A DNA stretch of 64,000 bases from Archangium violaceum (GTDB lineage: Bacteria > Myxococcota > Myxococcia > Myxococcales > Myxococcaceae), in the NCBI RefSeq assembly GCF_016887565.1, contig NZ_CP069396.1:7670001-7734000 (forward strand). The letters run 5' to 3'. Positions 11,888 through 20,680 of this stretch are shown here, piece after piece (within the stretch, counting starts at the first letter, position 1; each line of letters starts with the position of its first letter). The position numbers were made by a program, and so were the translations under genes. The notes beneath the pieces were generated by a model. It was given only the letters and a program-made list of their open reading frames with translations. It searched no databases and was not told the origin of the DNA.

Positions 11888-13050
11888 GGCGGCACCTGCG
11901 TGGAAGCGGTGGGAAGGGGAAGCCTCAGGACGAAACGCGCGCCGCCGCCCTCACGAGGCGCGTAGGCAATGGAGCCGCCATGGCGCTCGAGGATGCGCTT
12001 GACGAGCGGCAGGCCCAGGCCGATGCCTCGGGCCTTGGTGGTCATCAGCGGCTCGAACATGCGGCGCCGGATGGACTCGCTGACGCCCGGCCCCGAGTCC
12101 TCCAGGTGCAGCTCCACCGCGTCCACGCCCTTCGTCGCCGACAGCGTCACGGAGCCCGCCTCGCCCACGGCATGCACGGCGTTCTCCAGCAGGTTGACGA
12201 AGACCTGGCGCATCTGCCCGGGGTCTCCCTGCAGCGTGGGGAGCTCGGACAGGCGCTCGGCGCGAATGGAGACGCCCGCGGGGACCTGCACCGAGGTGAG
12301 CGCGTCCTTCCACACCTCGTCGAGCCGCAGGGGCTCTCGCTTGAGCGGACGATCGCGAATCATGTCCAGCAGATCCGTGACGATGCGGTTGGCCAGCGCC
12401 ACCTGCTCGCCAATGCGCTCCAGGTGCTTGGCGGCGCGCTCGTCGGTGGCCAGGGGCCGGCCCTTGAGGATGAAGAGCGACGTCTCGATGACGCCCAGCG
12501 GGTTGCGCAGCTCGTGCCCGATGGAGCCCACGAGCTGCCCGAAGGTGGACAGCCGCTCGCTGCGTGCCTGCTGGGCGAGCAGATCCTCCCGGTAGGTGTG
12601 CAGCATGATGGCCACCTCGAGATCGAGGATCTTCCCCAGGGCCGAGCGCGCCGCCCGGAGCGACGCGGGCTGGCCGACGTAGTGCTCGTCGATGACGCGG
12701 TTGAACTCCTCCCGCAGGACGTTCATCGCGCCGAACATGTAGTGCTGGGGCAGCGCGATGCGCACATGCATGCGGCCGATGCGGCAGCGCAGGAGGTAGT
12801 AGTCCTCGTCCCACGGCCCGCGCAGCAGTTGCTCCATCCACGCCTGCAGCGTGACCTTGAGGTGGCCCACCTGGCTCTCACCCGCCAGGGCGTTGCGTGC
12901 GCCCTCGTGCTCCAGGATGCGCGAGTAGAAGACGTGCGCGATGTCACGGAAGTGGGGGCGAGCCACCTCGTGAAGGGCTCGGAGCGCCTGCTCCTCCTCC
13001 GGCCCGAAGCCCACGTACCGTTTCAACTCTTCGAACAAGGTCTCCGCCAT
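11884..13050 (-). CDS. Globin-coupled sensor histidine kinase
   Basis: Residues 1-160 form a sensor globin of the globin-coupled-sensor type: [18 protein letters not shown] contains the pattern I-G-x2-H-x4-L-x2-Y, and His95 is the expected haem ligand. A HisKA domain follows (phosphoacceptor His179 in [11 protein letters not shown]), then HATPase_c ([18 protein letters not shown]). It has no membrane helix, so it should sense O2, NO or CO inside the cell. It is 388 residues from ATG 13050; a TTG two codons earlier is less likely. It is the first gene of a coupled operon with a double receiver and a receiver-kinase. Confidence 0.85.
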   Translation of the reverse strand: MAETLFEELKRYVGFGPEEEQALRALHEVARPHFRDIAHVFYSRILEHEGARNALAGESQVGHLKVTLQAWMEQLLRGPWDEDYYLLRCRIGRMHVRIALPQHYMFGAMNVLREEFNRVIDEHYVGQPASLRAARSALGKILDLEVAIMLHTYREDLLAQQARSERLSTFGQLVGSIGHELRNPLGVIETSLFILKGRPLATDERAAKHLERIGEQVALANRIVTDLLDMIRDRPLKREPLRLDEVWKDALTSVQVPAGVSIRAERLSELPTLQGDPGQMRQVFVNLLENAVHAVGEAGSVTLSATKGVDAVELHLEDSGPGVSESIRRRMFEPLMTTKARGIGLGLPLVKRILERHGGSIAYAPREGGGARFVLRLPLPTASTQVPP

Positions 13051-13337
13051 GTGCAAATGAACTTTTTAGCGCGCTCGAACGCGGAGAACAGCGGGATTCC
13101 CCTGCCCTCCTGCTCGGAACTCAACCAACCTGGGGGTGAAGCAAAAGACCGCTCCGGTGAAGCCCTCTGGGAAGGGCAAGAAACACGCCATCCTCAGCTC
13201 CCAAGGAGGAAAGTCCGGAAGGAGCGCAAGCCTTGCGGCACGGCGGACGGGGGGACGCAGCCTTTGCGCACGCGAGGCTGGACGCGCCCGGCCCCCCCGT
13301 GCAGCCTGGACCTCGTGGTTCCACACAGGAGACGTCC

Positions 13338-13853
13338 ATGAAGGTGAAGGCGCTGTGCATCTCCCTGGCTCTGCTCGCGGTCCCCGCGGTCTCGTTCGCG
13401 CAGAGCCCGTTCGACCAGATCAAGAAGGCAGCGGGCGACGCGGGCAAGGGCGCCGTCGAGAAGCGCGTCAACACGAAGCTGACGGAGGAGGCCCGCAAGA
13501 ACCAGTGCAGCTTCAAGTCGGGCACCGACGTGCTCGAGCCCGGCTGCGACAAGAAGCTCAAGAACCTGGCCAATGCCCTCATCGAGGCGAAGAAGCAGCT
13601 CGATTCGGCCGGCGTGAAGAACTTCAAGTTCGAGGTCTCCGGGCACACCGACTCGAGCGGTGACGCGGCCAAGAACAAGGAGCTCAGCGCCAAACGCGCC
13701 GAGGTCATCGTCAAGGAGCTGGCCGCCCGGGGCGTGCCCCGCGCGGAGATCATCTCCGTGGGCCGTGGCTCGGAGCAGCGACTGGTGAAGCCGGACGACA
13801 CGCCGGCCAAGAAGGCGAAGAACCGGCGCTACGAGATCCAGGTCCGGCTTTGA
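13338..13853 (+). CDS. OmpA-family outer membrane protein
   Basis: A Sec signal peptide (about 1-21, ending SFAQ) is followed by a short linker and a C-terminal OmpA peptidoglycan-binding domain (about 55-171) with FEVSGHTDSSGDAAKNKELS and NRRYEIQV. The Asp and Arg expected to bind meso-diaminopimelate are present in these motifs. At 171 residues it lacks a beta-barrel, so it is a periplasmic anchor protein rather than a porin. AGGAG lies 7 nt before ATG 13338. The 287-bp gap to its left shows no gene. Confidence 0.88.
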   Translation: MKVKALCISLALLAVPAVSFAQSPFDQIKKAAGDAGKGAVEKRVNTKLTEEARKNQCSFKSGTDVLEPGCDKKLKNLANALIEAKKQLDSAGVKNFKFEVSGHTDSSGDAAKNKELSAKRAEVIVKELAARGVPRAEIISVGRGSEQRLVKPDDTPAKKAKNRRYEIQVRL

Positions 13854-13867
13854 TGGGAGATTCCCCG

Positions 13868-13891
13868 CCGGGATGGCTCAAGCCATCTCGG
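13868..13891. terminator. Hairpin between convergent genes
   Basis: GATGGCT-CA-AGCCATC, extended by CCG/CGG on the outside, lies between the OmpA-like gene and the unknown gene ending at 13878, and overlaps the latter's stop. It may end transcripts from both sides. No T-run is present. Confidence 0.45.
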
Positions 13892-14312
13892 CGTTGTTCG
13901 TGTAGTAGATCTCGATCGACACCGGACCGGTGGCGAGCTGCGCGATGACGGCATCGGCCACGCGGCCCGCCGCCCAGTGAGTCGCGGCAGGACCCGCGAG
14001 GGCCCGCAGTCCCAGCCCCGCGCTGTTGGGACGAACCAGGCGCTCCACCCAGGAGGCCCCCCGCAGGTAGGCGTGGAACTTCGCCACGTCGGTGGCGATG
14101 TTGTCCTGCAGGTTCAAGTAGCGGTGCGGCGGCAGGCCATCGCGGTTCCCGATGCCGACTCCGGCCAGCGCGTTGGTGAGGACGAGGCGTGAGGCGGTCG
14201 TCCACCCCACGTTCGCATGTTGCAGGGCCGACCAGGCACAGTTGTACGGGGTGGCCTGCGCGATCGCCAGCTCGGTGGTGCTGATGTTCTTGAGAATGAA
14301 GTGTCCCGCCAT
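13878..14312 (-). CDS. Unknown protein (144 aa)
   Basis: I do not recognise the family. ATG 14312 has AAGGAG about 8 nt upstream, which is why the longer open frame to 14762 is not used. The protein has no signal peptide and begins MAGHFILKNISTTELAIAQ. It mixes polar and Ala/Leu-rich stretches with a likely amphipathic helix near 95-125. The gene stands alone between an OmpA-like gene and a lipoprotein gene, both on the other strand, so context gives no hint of function. Confidence 0.65.
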   Translation of the reverse strand: MAGHFILKNISTTELAIAQATPYNCAWSALQHANVGWTTASRLVLTNALAGVGIGNRDGLPPHRYLNLQDNIATDVAKFHAYLRGASWVERLVRPNSAGLGLRALAGPAATHWAAGRVADAVIAQLATGPVSIEIYYTNNAEMA

Positions 14313-14475
14313 GTCACGTCTCCTTCGAGAAGTGGCGACCTCCATGGCCGCCCACTCCCTCCTCGGAGACGACGGAGTCAGCGGCTTGTGACGTGGCCGC
14401 CGAACGGATGAGTGGCGAAGGCGTCTCCGCTCCTGCATCTTGCAGGGTCTCATTTCCACCCAGGAGGCCCTCTCC

Positions 14476-15540
14476 ATGCGTCCACTTCTTCTGATTGCCG
14501 CCGTCCTCACGACGGCGGCCTGTGTCCGAAACGCGCCCTCTGCCGATGCCACCGAACGCTCAACGGGAAACAAGGCCCCGGCCCTCGAGCTCGTGGCCCA
14601 GTCACCGCGGCAGTGGACGGGGATCGCGCTCTCGAAGGAAGGCCGCGTCTTCGTCAACTTCCCCCGCTGGTCCGAGGACGTTCCCGTCTCCGTGGCCGAG
14701 CTGAAGAACGGGCAGGTCTCTCCCTGGCCAGATGCCACCTGGAACGAGTGGAAGCCGGGCACGGCCGAACAGAACCGCTTCGTCGCGGTCCAGAGCGTGG
14801 TGATCGACGATCAGGACCGGCTCTGGGTCGTGGACACCGGCAATCCCTGGTTCAAGGGGGTCATCGCGACGCCCCGGCTCCACCAGTTCGACATCTCCAG
14901 CGGACGGCTGGTGCGCAGCTACGCCTTCCCTCCCGAGGTGTCCTCCGGCGACAGCTACCTCAATGACGTCCGCGTCGACACGGAGCGCGAGGTCGCCTAC
15001 TTCACCGATTCACAGGCCGGGGGCCTGGTGATCCTCGATCTGAAGAGTGGAAGCTCGCGCAAGGTGCTGAAGGATCATCCCTCCACCCATGCCGAGGTCG
15101 ACCACCTGATGGTGCTGGGCCGTCGCTTCAACAAGGCGGTCCAGTCCGACGGGATCGCGCTCAGCACGGATCGCAAGACGCTCTATTGGTCCGCGCTCTC
15201 GGGTCACACGCTCTGGCGCATTCCCACCGAAGCGCTGCTCGACCCCAAGCTCGACGACAAGGCCCTCGCCAGCCAGGTGGAGCGGGCGCACACCATCGTG
15301 GCTCCCGATGGAATCCTCTTCGACGACAAGGGGGTCCTGTGGCTCGGTGGACTGGAGGATGGATCGATCTACCGCTACGTGCCCGGCGGAGCCTACGAGC
15401 AGGTGATCCAAGATCCCCGCCTCCTCTGGCCGGATAGCTTCGCGCAGGGCCCCGAGGGGTGGATCTACGTCACCACCACGCAGATCCACCTGCCGCCCGC
15501 TGAGCGCGGTCCCTACGGCATCTACCGTTTCCAACCCTGA
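14476..15540 (+). CDS. Major royal jelly/yellow-like propeller lipoprotein
   Basis: The 354-residue protein begins with a signal peptide that ends in LTTAAC, a weak lipobox. The body matches the MRJP/yellow six-bladed propeller layout: SVVIDDQDRLWVVDTG, SYLNDVRVD, AYFTDSQAGGLVILDL, DGIALSTDRKTLYWSAL and LLWPDSFAQG. Bacterial members are secreted proteins of unsettled function. AGGAGG lies 8 nt before ATG 14476. It is just left of the RiPP-like cluster but on its own transcript, so it is probably not part of it. Confidence 0.82.
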   Translation: MRPLLLIAAVLTTAACVRNAPSADATERSTGNKAPALELVAQSPRQWTGIALSKEGRVFVNFPRWSEDVPVSVAELKNGQVSPWPDATWNEWKPGTAEQNRFVAVQSVVIDDQDRLWVVDTGNPWFKGVIATPRLHQFDISSGRLVRSYAFPPEVSSGDSYLNDVRVDTEREVAYFTDSQAGGLVILDLKSGSSRKVLKDHPSTHAEVDHLMVLGRRFNKAVQSDGIALSTDRKTLYWSALSGHTLWRIPTEALLDPKLDDKALASQVERAHTIVAPDGILFDDKGVLWLGGLEDGSIYRYVPGGAYEQVIQDPRLLWPDSFAQGPEGWIYVTTTQIHLPPAERGPYGIYRFQP

Positions 15541-15775
15541 GCAGGAACAGCCCTCTATGAGGAGAAAGGGAGCGGAGCGCGCCTGCCGGATATCAGTTAC
15601 ATCGAGCAGTCGCACGCAAAGACTCTCGCCCTGCCCTCCTTCAAGACTCGAGTCGAACAAAGTCAACTACACGGGAGGTCGTGTTCGTGGAAGGGAAGCA
15701 AGAGGTCGGCTTTCACTCCGACGCATGGGCCGAGGCACTCAGCCCGATGACCGCCCCGCCCCAACCATTGAGTGA
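15541..15775. other. Gap left of the peptide promoter, no gene seen
   Basis: This stretch of about 235 bp between the MRJP-like gene and the promoter of the peptide gene shows only weak, unsupported frames. I see no RNA gene, repeat or terminator with a T-run. Confidence 0.5.
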
Positions 15776-15803
15776 TTGACACCAGACGGTTTTTCCCTAG
15801 ACT
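15776..15803 (+). promoter_or_regulatory. Sigma-70-type promoter of the RiPP-like peptide gene
   Basis: A perfect TTGACA (15776-15781) and TAGACT (15798-15803) are separated by 16 bp. Transcription would start near 15810, giving a 60-nt leader before the peptide gene, which has AGGAG just before ATG 15870. Strong promoters of this kind stand out in a GC-rich genome and fit a highly made precursor peptide. Confidence 0.65.
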
Positions 15804-15869
15804 TCGGGGTTGGTTGTCAGCCGACCAATCGAGGGCGAGCGACGACAGCCAGCACCCCAGGAGAACAAC

Positions 15870-16037
15870 ATGTCCGACACCAAGAAGACCAACAAGCCCC
15901 TGCCGAAGCTGCGCCCCATCCTGACCGAGGAGGAGCTGGCGCAGGTGATGGGCTCGAAGGGCACCACCGTGGCGATGGCTCCGCCCGAGCAGTCCCAGTC
16001 TACCGGCGACACCGGCGCGACCGGCTGCCCGGGCTAG
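15870..16037 (+). CDS. Putative RiPP precursor peptide (55 aa)
   Basis: The leader-like N-terminus (MSDTKKTNKP, then LRPILTEEELAQVMGSK) has the acidic LTEEELAQV helix and small-residue end typical of leaders read by LanB-type enzymes. The C-terminus from about Gly31 is rich in Ser/Thr (Thr32, Thr33, Ser42, Ser44, Thr45, Thr48, Thr51) and has one Cys (Cys53). A good promoter lies before it and a strong terminator after it, so it has its own short transcript. A full-length LanB-type dehydratase lies 1.4 kb away. One Cys allows at most one lanthionine ring, so some dehydrated residues may stay open or be changed by the nearby oxygenases. The role is inferred from context. Confidence 0.78.
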   Translation: MSDTKKTNKPLPKLRPILTEEELAQVMGSKGTTVAMAPPEQSQSTGDTGATGCPG

Positions 16038-16058
16038 ACGCAAGCCACCTGCTGTCTG

Positions 16059-16091
16059 GCGCGCGGGACTTCCAGGTCCGCGCGCTTTTTT
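16059..16091 (+). terminator. Rho-independent terminator after the peptide gene
   Basis: GCGCGCGGGAC pairs with GTCCGCGCGC (one bulged G) around a short loop, followed by eight T. It lies 22 bp after the peptide stop and ends a short transcript carrying only the peptide gene. Confidence 0.9.
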
Positions 16092-16143
16092 TTCGACGAA
16101 GCGCAATCGCACCGGTTCGAGCTCGACTCCCCGCGCGGAAGCC

Positions 16144-17352
16144 TTACAGGAACGCGGAAAACACCAGATGGTGACGCAGTGACTCGCACTGCTCGAGCAA
16201 CTGCGGGACAGCGTCTCCCACGGCCTCTTCTCCATACACGCGCCCGAGCGCACGCACGGCCTGTTCGGGGTCATCCCCCACGAACAGACGTCTGGCGAGA
16301 AACGCGCTCACTTCATCCACTTTCAACTCGTCCCGCGGATACGTCGAGAAGCCTTCGATCCAATCAGCAACCACCTCCTGAGGCGACACCTCCGGAAAAT
16401 GGGCGGCAACCGTTTTCAATACGGCCTCACGTCCGGGTTTGATGTGCGCCAATGTCCATAGGAGCCTGGCCATCGAGTCCTTCGCGGCTCGTTTCTCCCC
16501 GAGAATCAGCCGGTCACGCAACCGCACCTTGAACGACTGCATGAAGGTCTGGATGACCTCGCCGAACCGCGCTTCGGCCATCTCGGCCGCACGGACGAGC
16601 TGATCCGCGAACCGATGGCTCGCTTTCGCGAGATTCTCGAGCACCCGATAAACGGTCTCCACGTCGGCCGTCCGAACGAGAGCGAACGCCATGCGGAGGT
16701 ACAGCGGCTCCGAGGTCTCCGAAAGGATCGTCAAGGTCTGGAGCTGGCGCTCGACAAGCGGCTCTCTGTAGAACGGATCCACCGCCACACCAGGAGGACA
16801 ATACTCATACGCGGGGCCTGAGCGCAGCGCAGCGTTCGTCCTCGCGACAAGGACCACCGACAGCTCATCCAATGAGTAGAGCGAATGGATGTCTTCTGGC
16901 GCCTGCGTCGTCAGTGAACCCGGGGTGAGGTTCCGGATTCCGGAGAAGGTGAGGTCCCCCCAGAGAAGATGAGAATTGAAATAGGTCTCGGACCGTTCGA
17001 ACGCGTAACGGGCCTCCAGGCAACGTCCACTCAGTACGCCATACACATCATAGGCATTGGGACGATGGATGGTCGTCACCAGATCGCGCCAGAAGTACAG
17101 GCCAAGGTAGAAACGCCCGGATTCGAAGACGATGAGGGGCGTCTGGTCGAGTCCCGCCTTGAAGTCGCCCTGAGGAGGAAGACTGTCGAGACCTTGCAGC
17201 CAGGTCACATAGTCCTCCAAGGAGAAGTCGCGCACCCAACTGCTTGACCGCCGCAGGGTCTCCACAACGATGTCGGTGAAGCACTGTTCGTTGTAGTTCC
17301 GTGCGTGCCATGCTCGCTGGATCTGTTCGCCCAATTCCTTGAACACCCGCAT
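16144..17352 (-). CDS. Cupin-like protein with a broken metal site (paralogue of 23975-25186)
   Basis: The 402-residue protein aligns end to end with the product of 23975-25186: both share the opening pattern, SLPPQGD, a beta-rich core of about residues 70-170, and a helical C-terminal half. In the paralogue the core has H-x-H and a later His, spaced as in cysteine dioxygenases. Here the second His is Pro (IHRPN, His96/Pro98), while His156 in IHSLYS is kept. It may therefore be a non-catalytic partner or binding protein. It is divergent from the dehydratase gene and points at the peptide gene. The fold is inferred; no function is known. Confidence 0.65.
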   Translation of the reverse strand: MRVFKELGEQIQRAWHARNYNEQCFTDIVVETLRRSSSWVRDFSLEDYVTWLQGLDSLPPQGDFKAGLDQTPLIVFESGRFYLGLYFWRDLVTTIHRPNAYDVYGVLSGRCLEARYAFERSETYFNSHLLWGDLTFSGIRNLTPGSLTTQAPEDIHSLYSLDELSVVLVARTNAALRSGPAYEYCPPGVAVDPFYREPLVERQLQTLTILSETSEPLYLRMAFALVRTADVETVYRVLENLAKASHRFADQLVRAAEMAEARFGEVIQTFMQSFKVRLRDRLILGEKRAAKDSMARLLWTLAHIKPGREAVLKTVAAHFPEVSPQEVVADWIEGFSTYPRDELKVDEVSAFLARRLFVGDDPEQAVRALGRVYGEEAVGDAVPQLLEQCESLRHHLVFSAFL

Positions 17353-17485
17353 GCATCACCTCACACGACCATCCATGGCGTCTACCGTGAGCGACTGGTG
17401 CGGCTCGCGAACGGATTGACCACGGCGATGGATGAACTACAACGTGACCGCCATCGCCACAAGGTAATCCTGGAACCTACTTCCC

Positions 17486-20400
17486 TTGTCCGCCCCTGTG
17501 ACCGCCCCCATGCAGCGCCTCGTTCCCTTGGGACACTTCGTCGTTCGAACGCCACTGCTCGGGTTCGAGGAGCTCGCGGCCAGGGTCGAGGGTGTCGATG
17601 CGGCGTCGCGCGAGTCCGTGTATCGCAAGCGACTCGACGATCTGTTGTCTGTTCCGAGGGTGCGAGAAGCCCTGAGCCTGGGTTCACCAGCACTCAGCGG
17701 GGACATGGATGTCTGGCGGAGTGCACCCGACAGCGGCCACGGACTGAAAGTGGAGCGGGCCCTGGTGAAGTACGTGTCGCGGATGATTGGAAAGCCCACG
17801 CCTCTTGGGCTGATGGGGGGATACACTCTCGGTCAAGTGGGCGGAGAAACCAGGCTCGAGCTCGAAGCCCCCGGTGCCTATCTCCGCCAGAGCCGCCTGA
17901 GCTACGAATACCTTCATCAGCTGGCGGGCGCGCTCTCCAGGACGTCCGAGCTCGAACCAGAGCTCCTCCTCTTCCCAAACACCAGCCTCTACACCATCGC
18001 CGGCTACATTCGATACGTGAGAACGACGACGAGCCATGGCTCGCGTCGGTATGAGTGGGTGGCCCTGGAAGACAATGAGTACCTCCAGCGGGCGCTCCTG
18101 CGTGCCGGGAGTGGAGCGACACGCCAGGAGGTGGCGGAGGCCATCGCGGGAGAAGAAGTGGATGCATCCGAGGCCATGGCGTTCGTCCGAGAGCTCGTCG
18201 CGCTCGAGCTCCTGGTCCCCACCCTGGCACCGCCCCTGACGGCGCTGAATGGGCTCGAGCGGCTGGCGGAGGCCGTTGCTCGCACCTCTTCGGGCAAGCC
18301 CTTCGCTCGGCGGCTTCATTCGGTCAGAGAGGCGCTTGCCGAAATCGACCGGGTGGGCATGAGTCGCGAACCCGCGGGTCATGGCAGGGTGATGAGTCTG
18401 CTCGAACCACTCCCGGCGCCAGTAGACCCACGCCGTCTCGTCCAGGTCGATCTGTTGAAACCGGGCCGTCAGGTGCGGCTTGGCACCGAGGTGGTAGAGG
18501 AGCTGAAGAGGGGAATCACCCTCCTCCATCGCATCGGTGCCTTTCCGCTCCCGATGCCTCTCGAGCACTTTCGAAATGCCTTTGTTCAGCGATTCGGAAC
18601 GCGCGAGGTCTCCCTTCTCGAGGCGCTCGATCCGGAGTTCGGCGTCACCTTCGGGCCCACGGGTGGGCCGGATGACCTCGCGGGTGCCCAGAGGGAGGAA
18701 CGCTCCTCGGAATGGCATCGGGCCATGGAGGCGCGGGAGGACTACTGGCTCGGCAGGATCACCGACGCCCTGCGGCGAGGTCTTACCGAGCTCGAGCTCA
18801 CGGACGCTGAGATTCAGGCGCTCCCTTCGTCCGCTCCTCCCCCACTCCCTTCGCTGATGACCGTCGTCGCCGCCGTGGCCGCTCGTTCCAAGGAGGAGCT
18901 CGCGGCAGGACACTTCCGGATCCGGCTGGATCATGTCAACGCAGGGGGGCGGCTTCTCTCACGAGCCGCCCATCTGTTCCCAGAGCTGCGAGAAGAGCTC
19001 CGAGACGCGCTGTCCCGCGAGGAGCTCGCGTCCCCCGGTGCGGTCCATGCGGAGATCGTCCACCTTCCGGGAGGCGCGGTCGGAGACATCGTCGCGAGAG
19101 AAGCGCTCCACGAGAGGGAAATCGTCTTTCTTGGCCAACCGAGCGCTCCTCCCGAGCACCAGATTCCGGCTTCGGATCTCAGGGTATCGGTGGTTGGAAC
19201 GCGGATCGTCCTTCGCTCCGCCCGGTTGGGACGCGAAGTGATTCCAAGGCTCTCCAATGCCCACGACTATTTCGGTTGGAACCTGGCGGTGTATCGGTTC
19301 CTGGCGACCTTGCAACACCAGGACTCGACCTCCGCCCTGGTCTTCAACCTCGGGAGGATGAGACGTGCCCGCTTCGTTCCGCGAATCGTCTCGGGACGGC
19401 TGGTTCTCTCCGTCGCCCGGTGGACGGTCTGGCGGGAAGACCTGGCCCGAGCAGCCGGCGACGAGGCTGGGGGCTCCTCGGAAATCGAAAGACTGAGGAC
19501 CACACTCCGACTCCCCAGGTTCGTCTACCTGGAAGAGAGCGAAGGCCCTCTCTTGATGGATCTGGACAATCCCCTGTCCGCCGAAATCCTGCGACGGGCG
19601 ATCAACAAAGAACCCAGCACCACCCTGACGGAAGTCTTCCCCAGTCCCGAGGAGCTGAGCGTCAGGGACAGGGAGGGGCGCCACTTCAACCATGAGCTGT
19701 ACGTACCGTTCATGACCGCGGCCGCCGCTCCGTCCCGGCCACGGGCTCTGGTACAGGCGGGCGCATCACGGACGGCTCCGCGATCGCATCTCCCTGGTTC
19801 GGACTGGCTCTACATCAAGCTCTACACCGCACCGATGTTGTTGGACCCCGTGCTGAGCCGCTTGGCTCCCGTGATCGCTCGGGGCCGGGAGTCCGGGGTC
19901 ATCGACCAGTGGTTCTTCGTTCGTTACGCGGACCCCGAGTGGCATCTCCGCATCCGGTTCCACGGAACGCCTTCGCGAATCCGCTCGGAGCTCCTCCCGC
20001 TCCTCGAAGAAGCGGCCGGAAGCCTGCACGCGTCGGGTCAGCTCTGGAGGCTTCAATACGACACGTACGAGCAGGAGCTCGAACGCTACGGTGGCCCGGA
20101 GGGAATGGCTTGGGCGGAGAAGGTCTTCCATCGCGACAGCGAATTCGCGCTTGCCGCGTGCGCACTGAGCGAGGATGGCGGCGAGAGCTCCCAGCGATGG
20201 TGGGCCGCCTTGCGCGCCACGCATGCGCTCCTCGTGGATCTGGGATTCGATCTGGGTGAGCGCTGGGAGCTCGCGAAGGGACTGAAAGACGAAGCCCTGT
20301 CCGGGATGAGCCATGAGCTGGCCCGGGAAGTGCTCTCCCATCGGTACCGCCAACTTCGCGCCACCGTGCAACAGGTGCTCGAATCCGAGGACGCGGGCGG

Positions 20401-20653
20401 ACGGTTCGACCTGGCCATCCTGGAGCACCTGAACACGCGCTCCGAGCGGCTTCGCCCTCAAGTGGAATCAGCTCGACGAGAGGCAGCCGCACAGAACTGG
20501 AGCATCCGCGCACTGGCGGGCAGTTGCGTTCACATGCAGCTCAACCGGCTGCTGCCGCGAGACGTGAAGGCGCGGGAAGCGAGCATCTACGACTTCCTGG
20601 CCAGGTACTACGGTTCCGCGCTGGCCCGGAAGCCCGAGGAGCGACAGGCTTGA
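17486..20653 (+). CDS. lanB: LanB-type lantibiotic dehydratase
   Basis: The 1055-residue protein has both LanB halves. The N-terminal glutamylation domain (about 10-760) opens with VPLGHFVVRTPLL and has SRMIGKPTPLGLMGG, a variant of the usual R-x3-R-x-T-P-F-G block with Lys for the second Arg and Leu for Phe. The C-terminal elimination domain (about 770-1050) has WLYIKLYTAP, FFVRYADPEWHLRIRF, ELERYGG and CVHMQLNRLL, keeping the Arg, Glu and His expected for glutamate elimination. Such enzymes dehydrate Ser/Thr in peptides using glutamyl-tRNA. The start is uncertain: TTG 17486 or ATG 17510. It converges on the five-gene operon. Confidence 0.92.
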   Translation: MSAPVTAPMQRLVPLGHFVVRTPLLGFEELAARVEGVDAASRESVYRKRLDDLLSVPRVREALSLGSPALSGDMDVWRSAPDSGHGLKVERALVKYVSRMIGKPTPLGLMGGYTLGQVGGETRLELEAPGAYLRQSRLSYEYLHQLAGALSRTSELEPELLLFPNTSLYTIAGYIRYVRTTTSHGSRRYEWVALEDNEYLQRALLRAGSGATRQEVAEAIAGEEVDASEAMAFVRELVALELLVPTLAPPLTALNGLERLAEAVARTSSGKPFARRLHSVREALAEIDRVGMSREPAGHGRVMSLLEPLPAPVDPRRLVQVDLLKPGRQVRLGTEVVEELKRGITLLHRIGAFPLPMPLEHFRNAFVQRFGTREVSLLEALDPEFGVTFGPTGGPDDLAGAQREERSSEWHRAMEAREDYWLGRITDALRRGLTELELTDAEIQALPSSAPPPLPSLMTVVAAVAARSKEELAAGHFRIRLDHVNAGGRLLSRAAHLFPELREELRDALSREELASPGAVHAEIVHLPGGAVGDIVAREALHEREIVFLGQPSAPPEHQIPASDLRVSVVGTRIVLRSARLGREVIPRLSNAHDYFGWNLAVYRFLATLQHQDSTSALVFNLGRMRRARFVPRIVSGRLVLSVARWTVWREDLARAAGDEAGGSSEIERLRTTLRLPRFVYLEESEGPLLMDLDNPLSAEILRRAINKEPSTTLTEVFPSPEELSVRDREGRHFNHELYVPFMTAAAAPSRPRALVQAGASRTAPRSHLPGSDWLYIKLYTAPMLLDPVLSRLAPVIARGRESGVIDQWFFVRYADPEWHLRIRFHGTPSRIRSELLPLLEEAAGSLHASGQLWRLQYDTYEQELERYGGPEGMAWAEKVFHRDSEFALAACALSEDGGESSQRWWAALRATHALLVDLGFDLGERWELAKGLKDEALSGMSHELAREVLSHRYRQLRATVQQVLESEDAGGRFDLAILEHLNTRSERLRPQVESARREAAAQNWSIRALAGSCVHMQLNRLLPRDVKAREASIYDFLARYYGSALARKPEERQA

Positions 20654-20680
20654 TTCGAGCCTGCCACCCTCCCCCTCTCC

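Noticed and set aside
17382-17485. A second precursor peptide between the cupin-like and LanB genes
   Set aside because: No frame here has a leader-like sequence, ribosome site or Cys/Ser/Thr-rich end.
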